This document shows, piece by piece, positions 1 to 8,634 of a stretch of 64,000 nt of DNA. The number at the start of each line of letters is the position of its first letter. Position 1 is the first letter of the stretch. Under the pieces are notes generated by a model. The model saw nothing but the letters and a program-made list of their open reading frames with translations, ran no database searches and was not told where the DNA came from. This stretch comes from Firm-04 sp045628085 (GTDB lineage: Bacteria > Bacillota > Clostridia > Oscillospirales > Ruminococcaceae), in assembly GCA_045628085.1 (NCBI GenBank), contig JAZQOZ010000147.1:1-64000 (forward strand), in the 5' to 3' direction. The translations under genes were made by a program, and so were the position numbers.

Positions 1-72
1 TACTCCGTTTCCGACAGCTCCGGCAAACGCGAAAAAAACTGTGTCACACTCACAGAGGTGCGGACAGAATAA
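1..72 (+). CDS. C-terminal tail of an unidentified gene (partial)
   Basis: The first frame is open from the window edge to a TAA at 70-72 and gives 23 residues ending in TLTEVRTE. Its hydrophilic character and position fit the end of a gene whose body lies upstream. No family can be named from so short a piece, and chance openness cannot be excluded. Confidence 0.35.
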   Translation, partial: YSVSDSSGKREKNCVTLTEVRTE

Positions 73-173
73 AACGCCGTTTATTCCCCATTATAATTTG
101 GCAGTGCCGACAGCCGATTTTGCTCCCTTGCAGTTTTCATGCTGCTATTTTCATCTTCACCCATTGTATTTCC

Positions 174-205
174 TGCGATATTGCGATATAATTGATTATA
201 TCGCA
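174..205. promoter_or_regulatory. 24-bp perfect palindrome, probable operator
   Basis: Arms TGCGATATAA (182-191) and TTATATCGCA (196-205) are perfect inverted repeats around TTGA. An extra copy of TGCGATAT lies directly upstream (174-181). The dyad sits 21 bp before the TTG start of the flavodoxin-like remnant. Such A/T-rich dyads usually bind dimeric repressors, but no regulator gene is visible next to it. Confidence 0.55.
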
Positions 206-226
206 GTGAAAGAATAAGGTGATTGA

Positions 227-650
227 TTGAAAACAGTCATTATTCACGGGCAGAGCCATAAAGGCTCAACCTATCACATTGCGCATGAACTTGCGGAGAA
301 GATCGGCGGCGAACTGACCGAATTTTTCCTGCCGAAGGATTTCGGAGAATTCTGCATCGGCTGCATAAACTGCTTCACCGTCCATGAATCAAAATGTCCG
401 CATTATCAGAAGCTCACGCCGATCACGGGATCCATTGACGCTGTTGAATGGAACGGTGTCAGCGATCAGCAAAGCAACATCGTCTATTGCAAAGAAAATT
501 GTCAGGCGAGCCGGCAAAGTGAAACCTGACATCAAAACGAAAGCATTTTTCTTCATCATGCATCTGCTCCAACGGAACGGCTTCAATGAACGGGATGTCA
601 AATACTGGAAGGAAAAAGGCTGGACAGAAAACAAACGTCCGTGGAAATGA
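227..650 (+). pseudogene. Broken flavodoxin/NADPH-dependent FMN reductase-like gene
   Basis: Starts at TTG 227 behind an AAGGTGAT ribosome site. The N-terminal part reads MKTVIIHGQSHKGSTYHIA, a flavodoxin-fold strand and phosphate loop, followed by a CIGCINC cysteine cluster typical of NAD(P)H-dependent oxidoreductases that sense or reduce small molecules. Frame 1 stops at 529. The C-terminal sequence (AKKIVRRAGKVKP...NGFNERDVKYWKEKGW) continues in another frame to 650. The middle of the fold (roughly 90-100 residues in relatives) is missing, so an internal deletion plus frameshift has inactivated it. Both ends remain readable, which suggests the loss is recent. The intact palindrome upstream implies it was once regulated. 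Confidence 0.75.
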
Positions 651-666
651 ATATCATTTCCGATTC

Positions 667-708
667 TATAATCATAAATAGAATATATCAGGTGACTGAC
701 ACCTGATA
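667..708 (+). promoter_or_regulatory. -10 element and leader dyad of the ABC exporter
   Basis: TATAAT at 667-672 has no good -35 at 17 bp. It is followed by an inverted repeat with arms TATCAGGTG (686-694) and CACCTGATA (700-708) around ACTGA. The dyad would lie just downstream of the transcription start, about 25 bp before the start codon at 734. It could be a repressor site or an mRNA 5' stem-loop. Confidence 0.4.
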
Positions 709-733
709 AATACAATGACCGGAGGTGTTTCCC

Positions 734-2596
734 ATGCCGCCAGGTGGTGGAAGAAACAGCACAAAATTCCTGACCGAGGAAGAAATGCAGAACAAACCGA
801 AAGTAACGAAAGAGCTGCTCCTGCGTATTTATTCCTATCTCAGCCCGTATAAAAAGCAAATGCTGCTCGTTTTGCTTTCGATCGTGATGTCGTCGATCCT
901 GACGCTGATGCCGTCCGTTCTGACCGGAAAGATCATTGATGAAGGTTTGATCGCCAAAAATCTCAAATCGCTCATCCTGTTCATCGTACTGTCATTCGGC
1001 GTGACACTGCTTGCAAACATGATCGGCATTCTCGAAAGCTATCTCAATACATGGATCGCGCAGCATATCACCTTTGATATGCGCAACAAAATGTACCGGC
1101 ATCTGCAAACCATGTCGCAGCGGTTCTTTACGGCCAATAATCAGGGCGATATCATTACGCGCATGACAAGCGATATTTCCGGTGTTCAGCAGATCATCAC
1201 GAGTACACTGTCGAGCATCCTTTCCAATTCCATTACGCTGATCGTCGCGCTTGTTTTGATGTTCCGTCAGAACTGGATCCTCGCACTGGTCGGCATGGCG
1301 GTCGTACCGCTGTTTATGCTCCCGACACGGAGCGCCGGCAAGCGCCGCTGGTCGATCACAAAGGAATCACAGGCTTGCAGCGATGAGATCAACGGTATCC
1401 TGAATGAAACGCTTTCCGTCAGCGGTCAGCTCCTTGTCAAGCTGTTCGGCATGGAAGAAAAGGAAAATCAGCGGTACGAAGCCGTCAATAAGAAAATGAT
1501 CGACCTGAATATCAAGGAAAGCATGGCAGGCAGATGGTTTCGTATGGCGCTCAGCACCTTTACGAATATCGGCCCGATGCTGATCTATCTTGTCGGCGGC
1601 ATTATTATGATGCGCTATGACGATTCGATCACGGTCGGTCAGATCTCGGTTCTGGTCGCATTGCTCGGAAAAATGTATATGCCTGTCAATTCACTTCTGA
1701 ATATTCAGGTAGACTGGATCCGTTCGATGGCATTGTTCACCCGTATTTTCGAGTATTTTGATATGAAACCGGAAATCGTAAATGCACCCGATGCGATCAG
1801 ACCGGATTCCGTTCGCGGCGAAGTCGAATTTCAGAATGTCCGTTTCCATTATGATGAAGAGCGCGAGATCCTGAAAAACATCAATTTCAAGCTGGAAAAA
1901 GGCAAGTGTATTGCGATCGTCGGGCCGTCCGGTTCGGGAAAGAGTACGCTGATCAATCTGATTCCGCGTTTATATGATGTTGTGGACGGTACTGTGCTGT
2001 TTGACGGAACGGATGTCCGCAAGCTCGATCTCGGATTTTTGCGTGAAAATATCGGCATTGTCAGTCAGGAGACCTATCTGTTCAACGGAACGATCCGCGA
2101 AAATCTGCTCTATGCAAAGCCCGATGCAACAGAGGAAGAACTGATTGATGCCTGCAAGCGTGCAAACATCTATGATTTTGTTGGAAAGCAGGAAACCGGT
2201 CTGGATACCATTGTCGGAAACCGCGGTCTGAAGCTTTCCGGCGGTGAAAAGCAGCGTATTTCCATTGCAAGAATCCTGCTGAAAGATCCTGCCCTGCTCA
2301 TTTTCGATGAGGCGACCTCGGCACTGGATTCAATTTCCGAACAGAAAATTCAGGATGCGATCGAGCCGCTGATCGAATCGCGTACAGGTATCCTGATCGC
2401 ACACCGTCTTTCCACGATTCTTGCTGCGGATGAAATTCTCGTGATCAAGGACGGCGAGATCGCGGAACGCGGCACGCATCATGAACTTGTCGGTGCAGGC
2501 GGCGTGTATACACAGCTTTACGAAACGCAGTTCCATAGAGCTGAGGAAGAAGCTGATGCAGCCGATTTCAGCTATTCCGAAGGCGAAGAAGCGTGA
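734..2596 (+). CDS. ABC exporter, fused membrane and ATPase domains
   Basis: A 620-residue type IV ABC half-transporter that should act as a homodimer to export lipid, peptide or drug substrates. About six membrane helices span residues 35-320, followed by the ATPase domain with Walker A GPSGSGKST, signature LSGGEKQR, Walker B LLIFDEATSALD and switch histidine in AHRLST. All catalytic residues are present, so unlike the pair at 49-53 kb neither ATP site is degenerate. ATG 734 is chosen because GGAGG at 721-725 is 8 bp upstream; the GTG at 725 lies inside that site. It stands alone between the broken oxidoreductase and convergent gatB. The substrate is not predictable. Confidence 0.9.
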   Translation: MPPGGGRNSTKFLTEEEMQNKPKVTKELLLRIYSYLSPYKKQMLLVLLSIVMSSILTLMPSVLTGKIIDEGLIAKNLKSLILFIVLSFGVTLLANMIGILESYLNTWIAQHITFDMRNKMYRHLQTMSQRFFTANNQGDIITRMTSDISGVQQIITSTLSSILSNSITLIVALVLMFRQNWILALVGMAVVPLFMLPTRSAGKRRWSITKESQACSDEINGILNETLSVSGQLLVKLFGMEEKENQRYEAVNKKMIDLNIKESMAGRWFRMALSTFTNIGPMLIYLVGGIIMMRYDDSITVGQISVLVALLGKMYMPVNSLLNIQVDWIRSMALFTRIFEYFDMKPEIVNAPDAIRPDSVRGEVEFQNVRFHYDEEREILKNINFKLEKGKCIAIVGPSGSGKSTLINLIPRLYDVVDGTVLFDGTDVRKLDLGFLRENIGIVSQETYLFNGTIRENLLYAKPDATEEELIDACKRANIYDFVGKQETGLDTIVGNRGLKLSGGEKQRISIARILLKDPALLIFDEATSALDSISEQKIQDAIEPLIESRTGILIAHRLSTILAADEILVIKDGEIAERGTHHELVGAGGVYTQLYETQFHRAEEEADAADFSYSEGEEA

Positions 2597-2634
2597 TAGT
2601 AATGCAGTTATCATTCTGAAAATAATCAATAAAA

Positions 2635-2669
2635 AAGAAGGTGTCAATTTGAATTGGCACCTTCTTTTT
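2635..2669. terminator. Bidirectional terminator between ABC exporter and gatB
   Basis: Arms AAGAAGGTGTCAATT (2635-2649) and AATTGGCACCTTCTT (2652-2666) pair with one G-U and are flanked by A and T runs. It sits between two convergent genes and can serve both strands. Confidence 0.85.
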
Positions 2670-2681
2670 ATTATTCCACGA

Positions 2682-4130
2682 TTACATTTTGCCGATCTCA
2701 GCGATCAGGAATTCGCGGAGCGTCTGCGGATTGCAGTTGCCTTTGAGCTGCTTCATGCACTTACCGAGAATCGCCGCAAGTGCCTTTTCCTTACCGGAAC
2801 GGTAATCCGCAACAGCCTTTTCCTCTGCTGCAAGCACTTCTCTTGCAACTTTTTTCATCGCGCCGGTATCATTCGACAGAACAAAGCCGTTCTTTTCCGC
2901 ATATTCTGCCGGATTCAGGTCTGCATCATCAAACATGGCATCGAGGATCTTTTTGCCGTTTGCACGGCCGACCTTTCCGCCGGTGACAAGCAGGATCAGC
3001 TCGCCCAGCTTTTTGCCGTTGATGTTCAGGCTGTCCGGTGTCATCTTGCGGCTGCCAAGAATGCTCATTGCCTCAGAAAGCAGCCAGTTTGCTGCGTCCT
3101 TTGCGCTCTTGCAGACAGAATATGCATCCTCAAAGCATTCACAGACTGCGATGCTCTTTGTAAGCTGTGCCGCATCATATTCGCTGAGTCCAAGCTCATC
3201 TGTATAACGCGCACGCTTGACTTCCGGAAATTCCGGCAGAGATGCCTTGATCGAATCATACCATGCATCGTCGATCACGATCGGCATGACGTTCGGATCA
3301 GGGAAATAACGATAATCGCCGGCAGTTTCCTTGGAACGCATCGAATAGCTCTTGCCCTTGATATCATCCCAGCGGCGTGTTTCCTGAATCAGTACCTCTG
3401 TACCGTTTTCGATCGCATCAATGTGTCTTGCGACCTCATAGCTGATCGCGCGCTTGATCGCATCGATCGAGTTCATGTTCTTCATTTCCGTGCGGACACC
3501 GAGTTTGTCACTGCCTTCCGGACGAACAGAAAGGTTTACGTCGCAGCGCATTGTACCATGCTCCATTGCGCATTCTGCAACCTTTGCATAGCGCAGCAGG
3601 CTCTTCAGGCGCTCCAGATATGCTTCGACTTCTTCCGCACTGGAAAGATCCGGCTGGCTGACGATCTCGATCAGCGGCACGCTGGTACGGTTGAAGTCTA
3701 CGCAGCTTACATCTGCTGCACCGATATCATGCACGAGTTTGCCGGCATCTTCTTCCATGTGGATCTGCTTGATGCGGACATTTTTCTTGCCCTTGGAAGT
3801 TTCGATCTCGACCAGACCGTTGACGGCAACCGGTGCAAACCACTGTGTCGTCTGATATGCACACGGCAGATCGGGATAATAGTAGCTTTTTTTATCGAAA
3901 GTCGTTGTGCGGTTGATGGTGCAGTTGAGCATCATACCGGCTTTCATGCCAAAATCGACAACGCGCTTATTTGTGACAGGCAGCATACCCGGCATACCGC
4001 AGCAGGCAGGGCAAACGTGTTCATTCGGACCTGCACCGTATTTTGCATGGCAGGAGCAGAAGATCTTGGACTGTGTCGCAAGCTCGACATGAACTTCAAG
4101 ACCAATGACTGTTTCGTATCTCATTTTCAT
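2682..4130 (-). CDS. gatB: Asp-tRNA(Asn)/Glu-tRNA(Gln) amidotransferase subunit B
   Basis: A 482-residue protein of the usual GatB length. It begins YETVIGLEVHVELATQSKIF and has the cysteine-rich zinc site CSCHAKYGAGPNEHVCPACC, then RTSVPLIEIVS, the kinase-like tRNA-binding cradle and a C-terminal YqeY-type helical domain. GatB binds and phosphorylates Glu-tRNA(Gln)/Asp-tRNA(Asn) and receives ammonia from GatA. It is third in gatC-gatA-gatB, 9 bp after gatA, with AGGATGG upstream. Expression should come from the consensus promoter ahead of gatC. Confidence 0.97.
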   Translation of the reverse strand: MKMRYETVIGLEVHVELATQSKIFCSCHAKYGAGPNEHVCPACCGMPGMLPVTNKRVVDFGMKAGMMLNCTINRTTTFDKKSYYYPDLPCAYQTTQWFAPVAVNGLVEIETSKGKKNVRIKQIHMEEDAGKLVHDIGAADVSCVDFNRTSVPLIEIVSQPDLSSAEEVEAYLERLKSLLRYAKVAECAMEHGTMRCDVNLSVRPEGSDKLGVRTEMKNMNSIDAIKRAISYEVARHIDAIENGTEVLIQETRRWDDIKGKSYSMRSKETAGDYRYFPDPNVMPIVIDDAWYDSIKASLPEFPEVKRARYTDELGLSEYDAAQLTKSIAVCECFEDAYSVCKSAKDAANWLLSEAMSILGSRKMTPDSLNINGKKLGELILLVTGGKVGRANGKKILDAMFDDADLNPAEYAEKNGFVLSNDTGAMKKVAREVLAAEEKAVADYRSGKEKALAAILGKCMKQLKGNCNPQTLREFLIAEIGKM

Positions 4131-4139
4131 TCACCATCC

Positions 4140-5330
4140 TTATTCATAGAGCTTTGCTGCTTCAAACAGTGCATTCTCGGAGAAAGCCTTTCCGATCAGC
4201 TGTACGCCGCCTGCGGTCACAGTCGGCAGACCGGTCAGAGATGCAGGCGCAGTATAGAGATTCTCAGAGAATGTGATATACTGATCAGCCTTGACATCTT
4301 CCTCGGTATAAGCAGCCTTTGAGCAGGCAGGAATGAGAATTGCGTCATACTGTTCAAACAGCTTTGCAAAGCATTCTGAAACAAGGCGGCGGATTCGCAG
4401 TGCCTTGTCATATTCTCTCATATAGTTATCGGTCGAAAGCACATCCGAACCGAACAGGATCGCTGTTTTCAGCAGGAAACCGAATGCCTCTGTACGGGTA
4501 TTCGTATAGAGATCGTCGATGCAGGTGTAATTTTCTGTGCGGTAGCCGTACTTGACACCGTCATAACGGGATACGTTGTTGCACAGTTCCGCGCTCATCA
4601 GAATATTCCATGCGATCCTTGCGGATGCGAGCAGCGGTTCACTGATCTCCGTAACGGTCACACCGTTTGCCGTCAGCTTTTCCTTTGCGGCACTGAGTTT
4701 CGCGGATGTTTCAGCATCAATACCTGCGGTCAGCTCAGAGATCACAGCAACGCGGCGAACCGTATCTGCGGAAGCATTGCTTTTCAGGCGGCTGCATTCT
4801 GCTTCGGAAAGGCTTGTGCCGTCCTTATCATCGTGACCGGTCAGAACATCCAGAACCTCACGGCAGTCAGCGGAATTCTTTGCGGTCACGCAGACCGTTT
4901 CACCGGAACAGGCAACAGGGATCGTACCGTAACGGGAAACCGTGCCATAGGTCGGCTTTACGCTGACCAAACCGCTCTGTGCGGCTGCGCGGCGGATCGA
5001 GCCGTTGACATCCAGTCCGACGGCTGCCATAGCACTACCCTCTTTGACGATCTCAGCGGCAGCATTTACCAGCTTACCGTCTGCTGTCGGTGCGCCGTAA
5101 TAAGATGTTTCACCGAGCAGGTCGATCGCAAATTCACCGACATCGGCTTTTCCGCAAATGCCGTATCCGGCGGCAGAAAGTCTTGTAATTGCTTCTGCTT
5201 CCAGTAAGCTCATATAACCGTCCAGCATCTTGGAACCGGCTGCTGTCGGCATATCCTTTGTCAGCATCATATCATCTGCGACGATCTTCTTTGCGCAGGT
5301 TGTTTCAGTTTGTGCAGTAAAAAGTTTCAT
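4140..5330 (-). CDS. gatA: Amidotransferase subunit A, shortened form
   Basis: Recognised as GatA by its position between gatC and gatB and by the family block RYDGVKYGYRTENYTCIDDL. It hydrolyses glutamine and passes ammonia to GatB. At 396 residues it is about 90 shorter than usual GatA (about 485). The N-terminal helical region is missing, and the loop that normally reads PGGSSGGSAAAVAAG is reduced to EGSAMAAVG. A catalytic Lys (LTKD, about residue 25), cis-Ser (EGSA) and nucleophile Ser (VNGSIRRAAA) can still be aligned by eye, so it is probably active. No frameshift is apparent: the frame is intact and spaced for translation with its neighbours. A diverged amidase without the GatA role is unlikely because no other gatA accompanies gatB and gatC here. 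Confidence 0.88.
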   Translation of the reverse strand: MKLFTAQTETTCAKKIVADDMMLTKDMPTAAGSKMLDGYMSLLEAEAITRLSAAGYGICGKADVGEFAIDLLGETSYYGAPTADGKLVNAAAEIVKEGSAMAAVGLDVNGSIRRAAAQSGLVSVKPTYGTVSRYGTIPVACSGETVCVTAKNSADCREVLDVLTGHDDKDGTSLSEAECSRLKSNASADTVRRVAVISELTAGIDAETSAKLSAAKEKLTANGVTVTEISEPLLASARIAWNILMSAELCNNVSRYDGVKYGYRTENYTCIDDLYTNTRTEAFGFLLKTAILFGSDVLSTDNYMREYDKALRIRRLVSECFAKLFEQYDAILIPACSKAAYTEEDVKADQYITFSENLYTAPASLTGLPTVTAGGVQLIGKAFSENALFEAAKLYE

Positions 5331-5345
5331 AGTATCTCCTTCCCG

Positions 5346-5627
5346 TTATTCCACGACACGCGGTACACACCAGTAACCCTGATCGGTCTCAGGCGCACCC
5401 TTTTGCAGATCGTCACGGGAGAAGGGCTGTGAAGCCACATCATCACGGACAACAGTCATGATCGGCATAACATGAACCATTCGCTCGATATTATCAGTAT
5501 TGACCGCATTCAAAACAGAGAGTTCCTGCTCGCGGTTATCAAAAAACGCGAGAACATCATTTTTTTGTGTTTCGTTCAGGCTGAGCTGATTGAGCAGCTC
5601 CAGCTTTCGCAGCGTTTCTTTATCCAT
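5346..5627 (-). CDS. gatC: Amidotransferase subunit C
   Basis: A 93-residue GatC that clamps the GatA-GatB interface. The ending RDDLQKGAPETDQGYWCVPRVVE, with the P-x-x-x-x-x-Y-W-x-V-P-R-V-V pattern, is characteristic. ATG 5627 (MDKETLRKL) is chosen over an 18-codon upstream extension because AAGGAG lies just before it. It is first in the gatCAB operon, 15 bp before gatA. Confidence 0.92.
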   Translation of the reverse strand: MDKETLRKLELLNQLSLNETQKNDVLAFFDNREQELSVLNAVNTDNIERMVHVMPIMTVVRDDVASQPFSRDDLQKGAPETDQGYWCVPRVVE

Positions 5628-5696
5628 AAATATAGCTCCTTTACAGTCAGAAAAAGCGCATGATATCCGGCTTCTCCTCACAATTATATAGCATAA

Positions 5697-5725
5697 ATTA
5701 TATCACATAATCCATTTCATGTCAA
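5697..5725 (-). promoter_or_regulatory. Consensus promoter of gatCAB
   Basis: On the minus strand TTGACA (5725-5720), 17 bp, TATAAT (5702-5697). A perfect sigma-A-type promoter about 70 bp upstream of the gatC start. Confidence 0.9.
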
Positions 5726-5793
5726 GGGATGGAGCTTACCAAAATTGATTCGCATAATGCAGCTGTATTTGTTAAACAAAGCGCACATCCTGC

Positions 5794-5822
5794 TTGACAC
5801 GATTTCTGAATCATGCTATAAT
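5794..5822 (+). promoter_or_regulatory. Consensus promoter of the MATE gene
   Basis: TTGACA at 5794-5799, 17 bp, TATAAT at 5817-5822. It faces away from the gatCAB promoter about 70 bp away. Confidence 0.9.
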
Positions 5823-5863
5823 GAAATCAAATAATTGTATTTACAACACTGGAGATGAATCCT

Positions 5864-7219
5864 ATGTCACTGGACCGTTCACTTTATAAAAAGCTGTTCA
5901 CGGTCGTTGCGCCGATCGCATTTCAATATCTGACCGCATCTCTTGTCAGTGCAAGCGATGCTTTTATGCTCGGATTTCTTGATCAGGATGCGCTTTCTGC
6001 GTCATCTCTTGCCGGACAGATCGCCTTTGTATTCAGCCTGTTTTACGGTGCATTTGTTGCCGGTCTGACCGTTCTTGCATCGCAATACTGGGGAAAAAAT
6101 GACCGTCAGACCGCAGAGGAAGTCCTTGCCTGTACGATGCGCTACTGTCTGCTGGCAGGACTCATTTTTACGCTTGCCGCAGCCCTGATACCGGAACGCA
6201 TCATGCTTTTTTTCACCGCGGATGATGCACTGATCGCGGCAGGCGCAAGGTATCTGCGGACAGTATCCGCATCCTATCTGCTGACTGCCTTCACGCAGAC
6301 CTATTACGGCATCATGAAGATCTGTGACAGGGCAAAGCTCAGCTCGATCATCGGATCCCTGTCTGTTGTCCTGAATATTGTGCTGAATGCAATGCTGATC
6401 TTCGGCTTCGGCATCTGCCCGAAAATGGGCATAGAGGGTGCGGCGCTTGCAACGGTTCTGGCACGGATATTTGAAACAGTCATGGTCATCATTGCGATCA
6501 TCCGCAAGGACTGTCCGCCGTTCCGTTTCCAACTGATCCTGCATCTGCCTGACAAAACGCTCCATCGCGATTACTGGAAATACACCATTCCCCTTTTCAT
6601 CAATCAGATCGGATGGGGCGGCGGCGTGACCATGTATTCTGTCATTATGGGGCATCTCGGCTCGGATGCGGTCGCTGCCAATTCGATCGCAAGCATTGTC
6701 AGAAGCCTGATCGCAAGTCTTTGCTGGGGCATTGCATCGGGTGTCGGCATCATTCTCGGCGGAATGCTCGGCAGAAAAGAACTGGATGAAGCGAAAAAAG
6801 CAGGCGGCAGCTTCGTCCGTTTCTCCATTTTCATCGGTGTCATGTCGGGACTTGTCATTCTGGCAGTCACGCCGCTTGTGCTGCGTGTCATTCATCTTGC
6901 ACCGCAGGCACAGCATTATCTGAAATATATGATGCTCATGGCAGCGTATTATATTATTGGAAATTCACTCAATTCTACGATCATTTCCGGAATTTTCCCA
7001 TCCGGCGGCGATACGAAATTCGGAATGTGGTGCGACCTCATCACGCTGTGGGCGGTTGTTGTTCCGCTTGGCGCGATCGGCGCATTTTGGCTGAAACTGC
7101 CTGTTCTGGCGGTCGCATTCATCCTCACGCTCGATGAATTCGTAAAAATACCGGCAGTCTATAAGCACTATATGAAGTATCAATGGGTGAAAAACATCAC
7201 AAAAGAGGATTCTGTCTGA
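5864..7219 (+). CDS. MATE family efflux transporter
   Basis: A 451-residue integral membrane protein with about twelve hydrophobic segments in two repeats. The N-terminal pattern (FTVVAPIAFQYLTASLVSASDAFMLGFL) is that of MatE/NorM-like proteins, which exchange Na+ or H+ for cationic drugs or metabolites. ATG 5864 is used because the ATG at 5855 overlaps the GGAG ribosome site (5851-5854). The gene is single, with its own perfect promoter; no clear hairpin terminator is seen in the 200 bp downstream. The substrate is unknown. Confidence 0.9.
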   Translation: MSLDRSLYKKLFTVVAPIAFQYLTASLVSASDAFMLGFLDQDALSASSLAGQIAFVFSLFYGAFVAGLTVLASQYWGKNDRQTAEEVLACTMRYCLLAGLIFTLAAALIPERIMLFFTADDALIAAGARYLRTVSASYLLTAFTQTYYGIMKICDRAKLSSIIGSLSVVLNIVLNAMLIFGFGICPKMGIEGAALATVLARIFETVMVIIAIIRKDCPPFRFQLILHLPDKTLHRDYWKYTIPLFINQIGWGGGVTMYSVIMGHLGSDAVAANSIASIVRSLIASLCWGIASGVGIILGGMLGRKELDEAKKAGGSFVRFSIFIGVMSGLVILAVTPLVLRVIHLAPQAQHYLKYMMLMAAYYIIGNSLNSTIISGIFPSGGDTKFGMWCDLITLWAVVVPLGAIGAFWLKLPVLAVAFILTLDEFVKIPAVYKHYMKYQWVKNITKEDSV

Positions 7220-7325
7220 TCGGCACATACGCTGTATATGCACGATCGACTGTCCAACAATTATATAGATTGCCGCAGCGCAAATCGTATATTATCACTA
7301 ATTTTCTGCATTTCGAGGTTTCAGC

Positions 7326-7381
7326 TTGACAAAAACTATGCTCCATAGTATAATAAATAGAGTATAGACTCATGTTATACT
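7326..7381 (+). promoter_or_regulatory. Consensus promoter with operator-like dyads before the ATP-grasp gene
   Basis: TTGACA 7326-7331, 17 bp, TATAAT 7349-7354. The spacer holds a perfect dyad, ACTATG (7335-7340)-CTC-CATAGT (7344-7349). A second dyad, AGTATA (7361-7366) with TATACT (7376-7381), covers the probable transcription start. Strong core elements plus dyads suggest repression of an otherwise strong promoter. Confidence 0.75.
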
Positions 7382-7418
7382 ATAAAATCTTGATGATGAG
7401 TCAGGAAAGGAAATAAAC

Positions 7419-8633
7419 ATGAAAAAATTGCTTTTGCTTGGCGGTTCCCGTTACTTGATCCCTGTCATTGAAGCAGCACACAAGCTCGGCTGCTATGTTA
7501 TCACCTGCGATTACCTGCCGGACAATACTGCACACAAGTTTGCAGATGAATACGTAAATGTCAGCATCATTGATAAGGATGCAACACTTGCGGCAGCGCA
7601 GAAACTCGAAATCGACGGCATTATGTCCTTTGCCTGTGATCCGGGCGTTGTGACCGCTGCATACGTTGCCGAAAAAATGGGACTTCCCTTCCAGGGCTCC
7701 TATGAAGCAACCAGCATTTTACAGGACAAGGGTCTGTTCAGACAGTTCCTGACTGATAACGGCTTCAATGTTCCGCACGCAAAAAGATATACCGATAAGA
7801 AAGCACCGTATCAGGATGTTGATTTCTTCAACTGGCCTGTTATCGTAAAGCCGGTCGATTCGGCAGGCAGCAAGGGTGTCACAAAGGTTGAAACGCCGGA
7901 TGACCTCGCAGAAGCAATCGAGACCGCAGTCGGCGGTTCGCATAATGCTGCATTTATCATCGAAGATTTCCTGACCTTCAAGGGCTATCATTCCAGCGCC
8001 GATCCGTTTACTGTTGACGGTAAATTGCAGTTTGTCACTTATTCCGACCAGTTGTTTGACAAGGAAGCTGAAAATCCCTATACGCCGGCAAAGATCATCT
8101 GGCCGTCTACCATGAGCCAGAGCGATCAGGATTACCTGACCGCCGAAACACAGCGCCTGATGGATCTGCTGAATATGGGTACCGGTATCTATAATATCGA
8201 AACCTGCGTCGGCAGCGACGGCAAACCGTATCTCATGGAAGTATCTCCGAGAGGCGGCGGCTGCAAGATCGCAGAGCTTCAGCGCATGGCATTCGGTGTT
8301 GATCTGATCGAAAATGAGGTTCGCAAAGCGATCGGTATGCCTGTTGAAAATGTCCGTCAGACCGAATGTGACGGCTACTGGTGTGAAATGATCATTCATG
8401 CAAGACCGGGACAGAGCGGTACCTTTAAGGCTTTGAAAATTGATCCGGAGATCGAGAAGAATCATGTCCAGTTAATTGATATGACCACAAAGCCGGGCGA
8501 TTTTGTCCATCCGTTTACCGGCGCAAATATGTCGCTCGGCGATATGTTCCTGCGCTTCGATTCACGCGAGCAGCTCGATGAGACAATGGATCGCGTGAAT
8601 GAATGGCTCACGATCGAATTAGAGGGTGAATGA
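7419..8633 (+). CDS. ATP-grasp carboxylate ligase-like protein
   Basis: A 404-residue member of the carbamoyl-phosphate-synthase/PurK/PurT-like ATP-grasp group. It has a Rossmann-like N-terminus (MKKLLLLGGSRYLIPVIEAA), the nucleotide-clamp region PVIVKPVDSAGSKGV, and the metal-binding NIETCVGSDGKPYLMEVSPRGGG segment. Such enzymes activate a carboxylate as an acyl-phosphate and join it to an amine, thiol or other nucleophile. It forms a two-gene unit with the following GNAT gene. That unit converges on the tail of the polysaccharide operon, which holds a second ATP-grasp gene (17380-16148). The two share the fold but are clearly different proteins. A role in the same glycan-decoration pathway is inferred from proximity only. 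Confidence 0.85.
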   Translation: MKKLLLLGGSRYLIPVIEAAHKLGCYVITCDYLPDNTAHKFADEYVNVSIIDKDATLAAAQKLEIDGIMSFACDPGVVTAAYVAEKMGLPFQGSYEATSILQDKGLFRQFLTDNGFNVPHAKRYTDKKAPYQDVDFFNWPVIVKPVDSAGSKGVTKVETPDDLAEAIETAVGGSHNAAFIIEDFLTFKGYHSSADPFTVDGKLQFVTYSDQLFDKEAENPYTPAKIIWPSTMSQSDQDYLTAETQRLMDLLNMGTGIYNIETCVGSDGKPYLMEVSPRGGGCKIAELQRMAFGVDLIENEVRKAIGMPVENVRQTECDGYWCEMIIHARPGQSGTFKALKIDPEIEKNHVQLIDMTTKPGDFVHPFTGANMSLGDMFLRFDSREQLDETMDRVNEWLTIELEGE

Positions 8634-8634
8634 A

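Noticed and set aside
725..733. GTG 725 as start of the ABC exporter
   Set aside because: It overlaps the GGAGG ribosome site, which is correctly spaced for ATG 734.
2481..4322. 613-codon open frame opposite gatB
   Set aside because: It lies antisense to a clearly identified gene, has no homologous look (Cys/His/Arg-rich) and starts inside the ABC exporter gene; a shadow of biased codon use.
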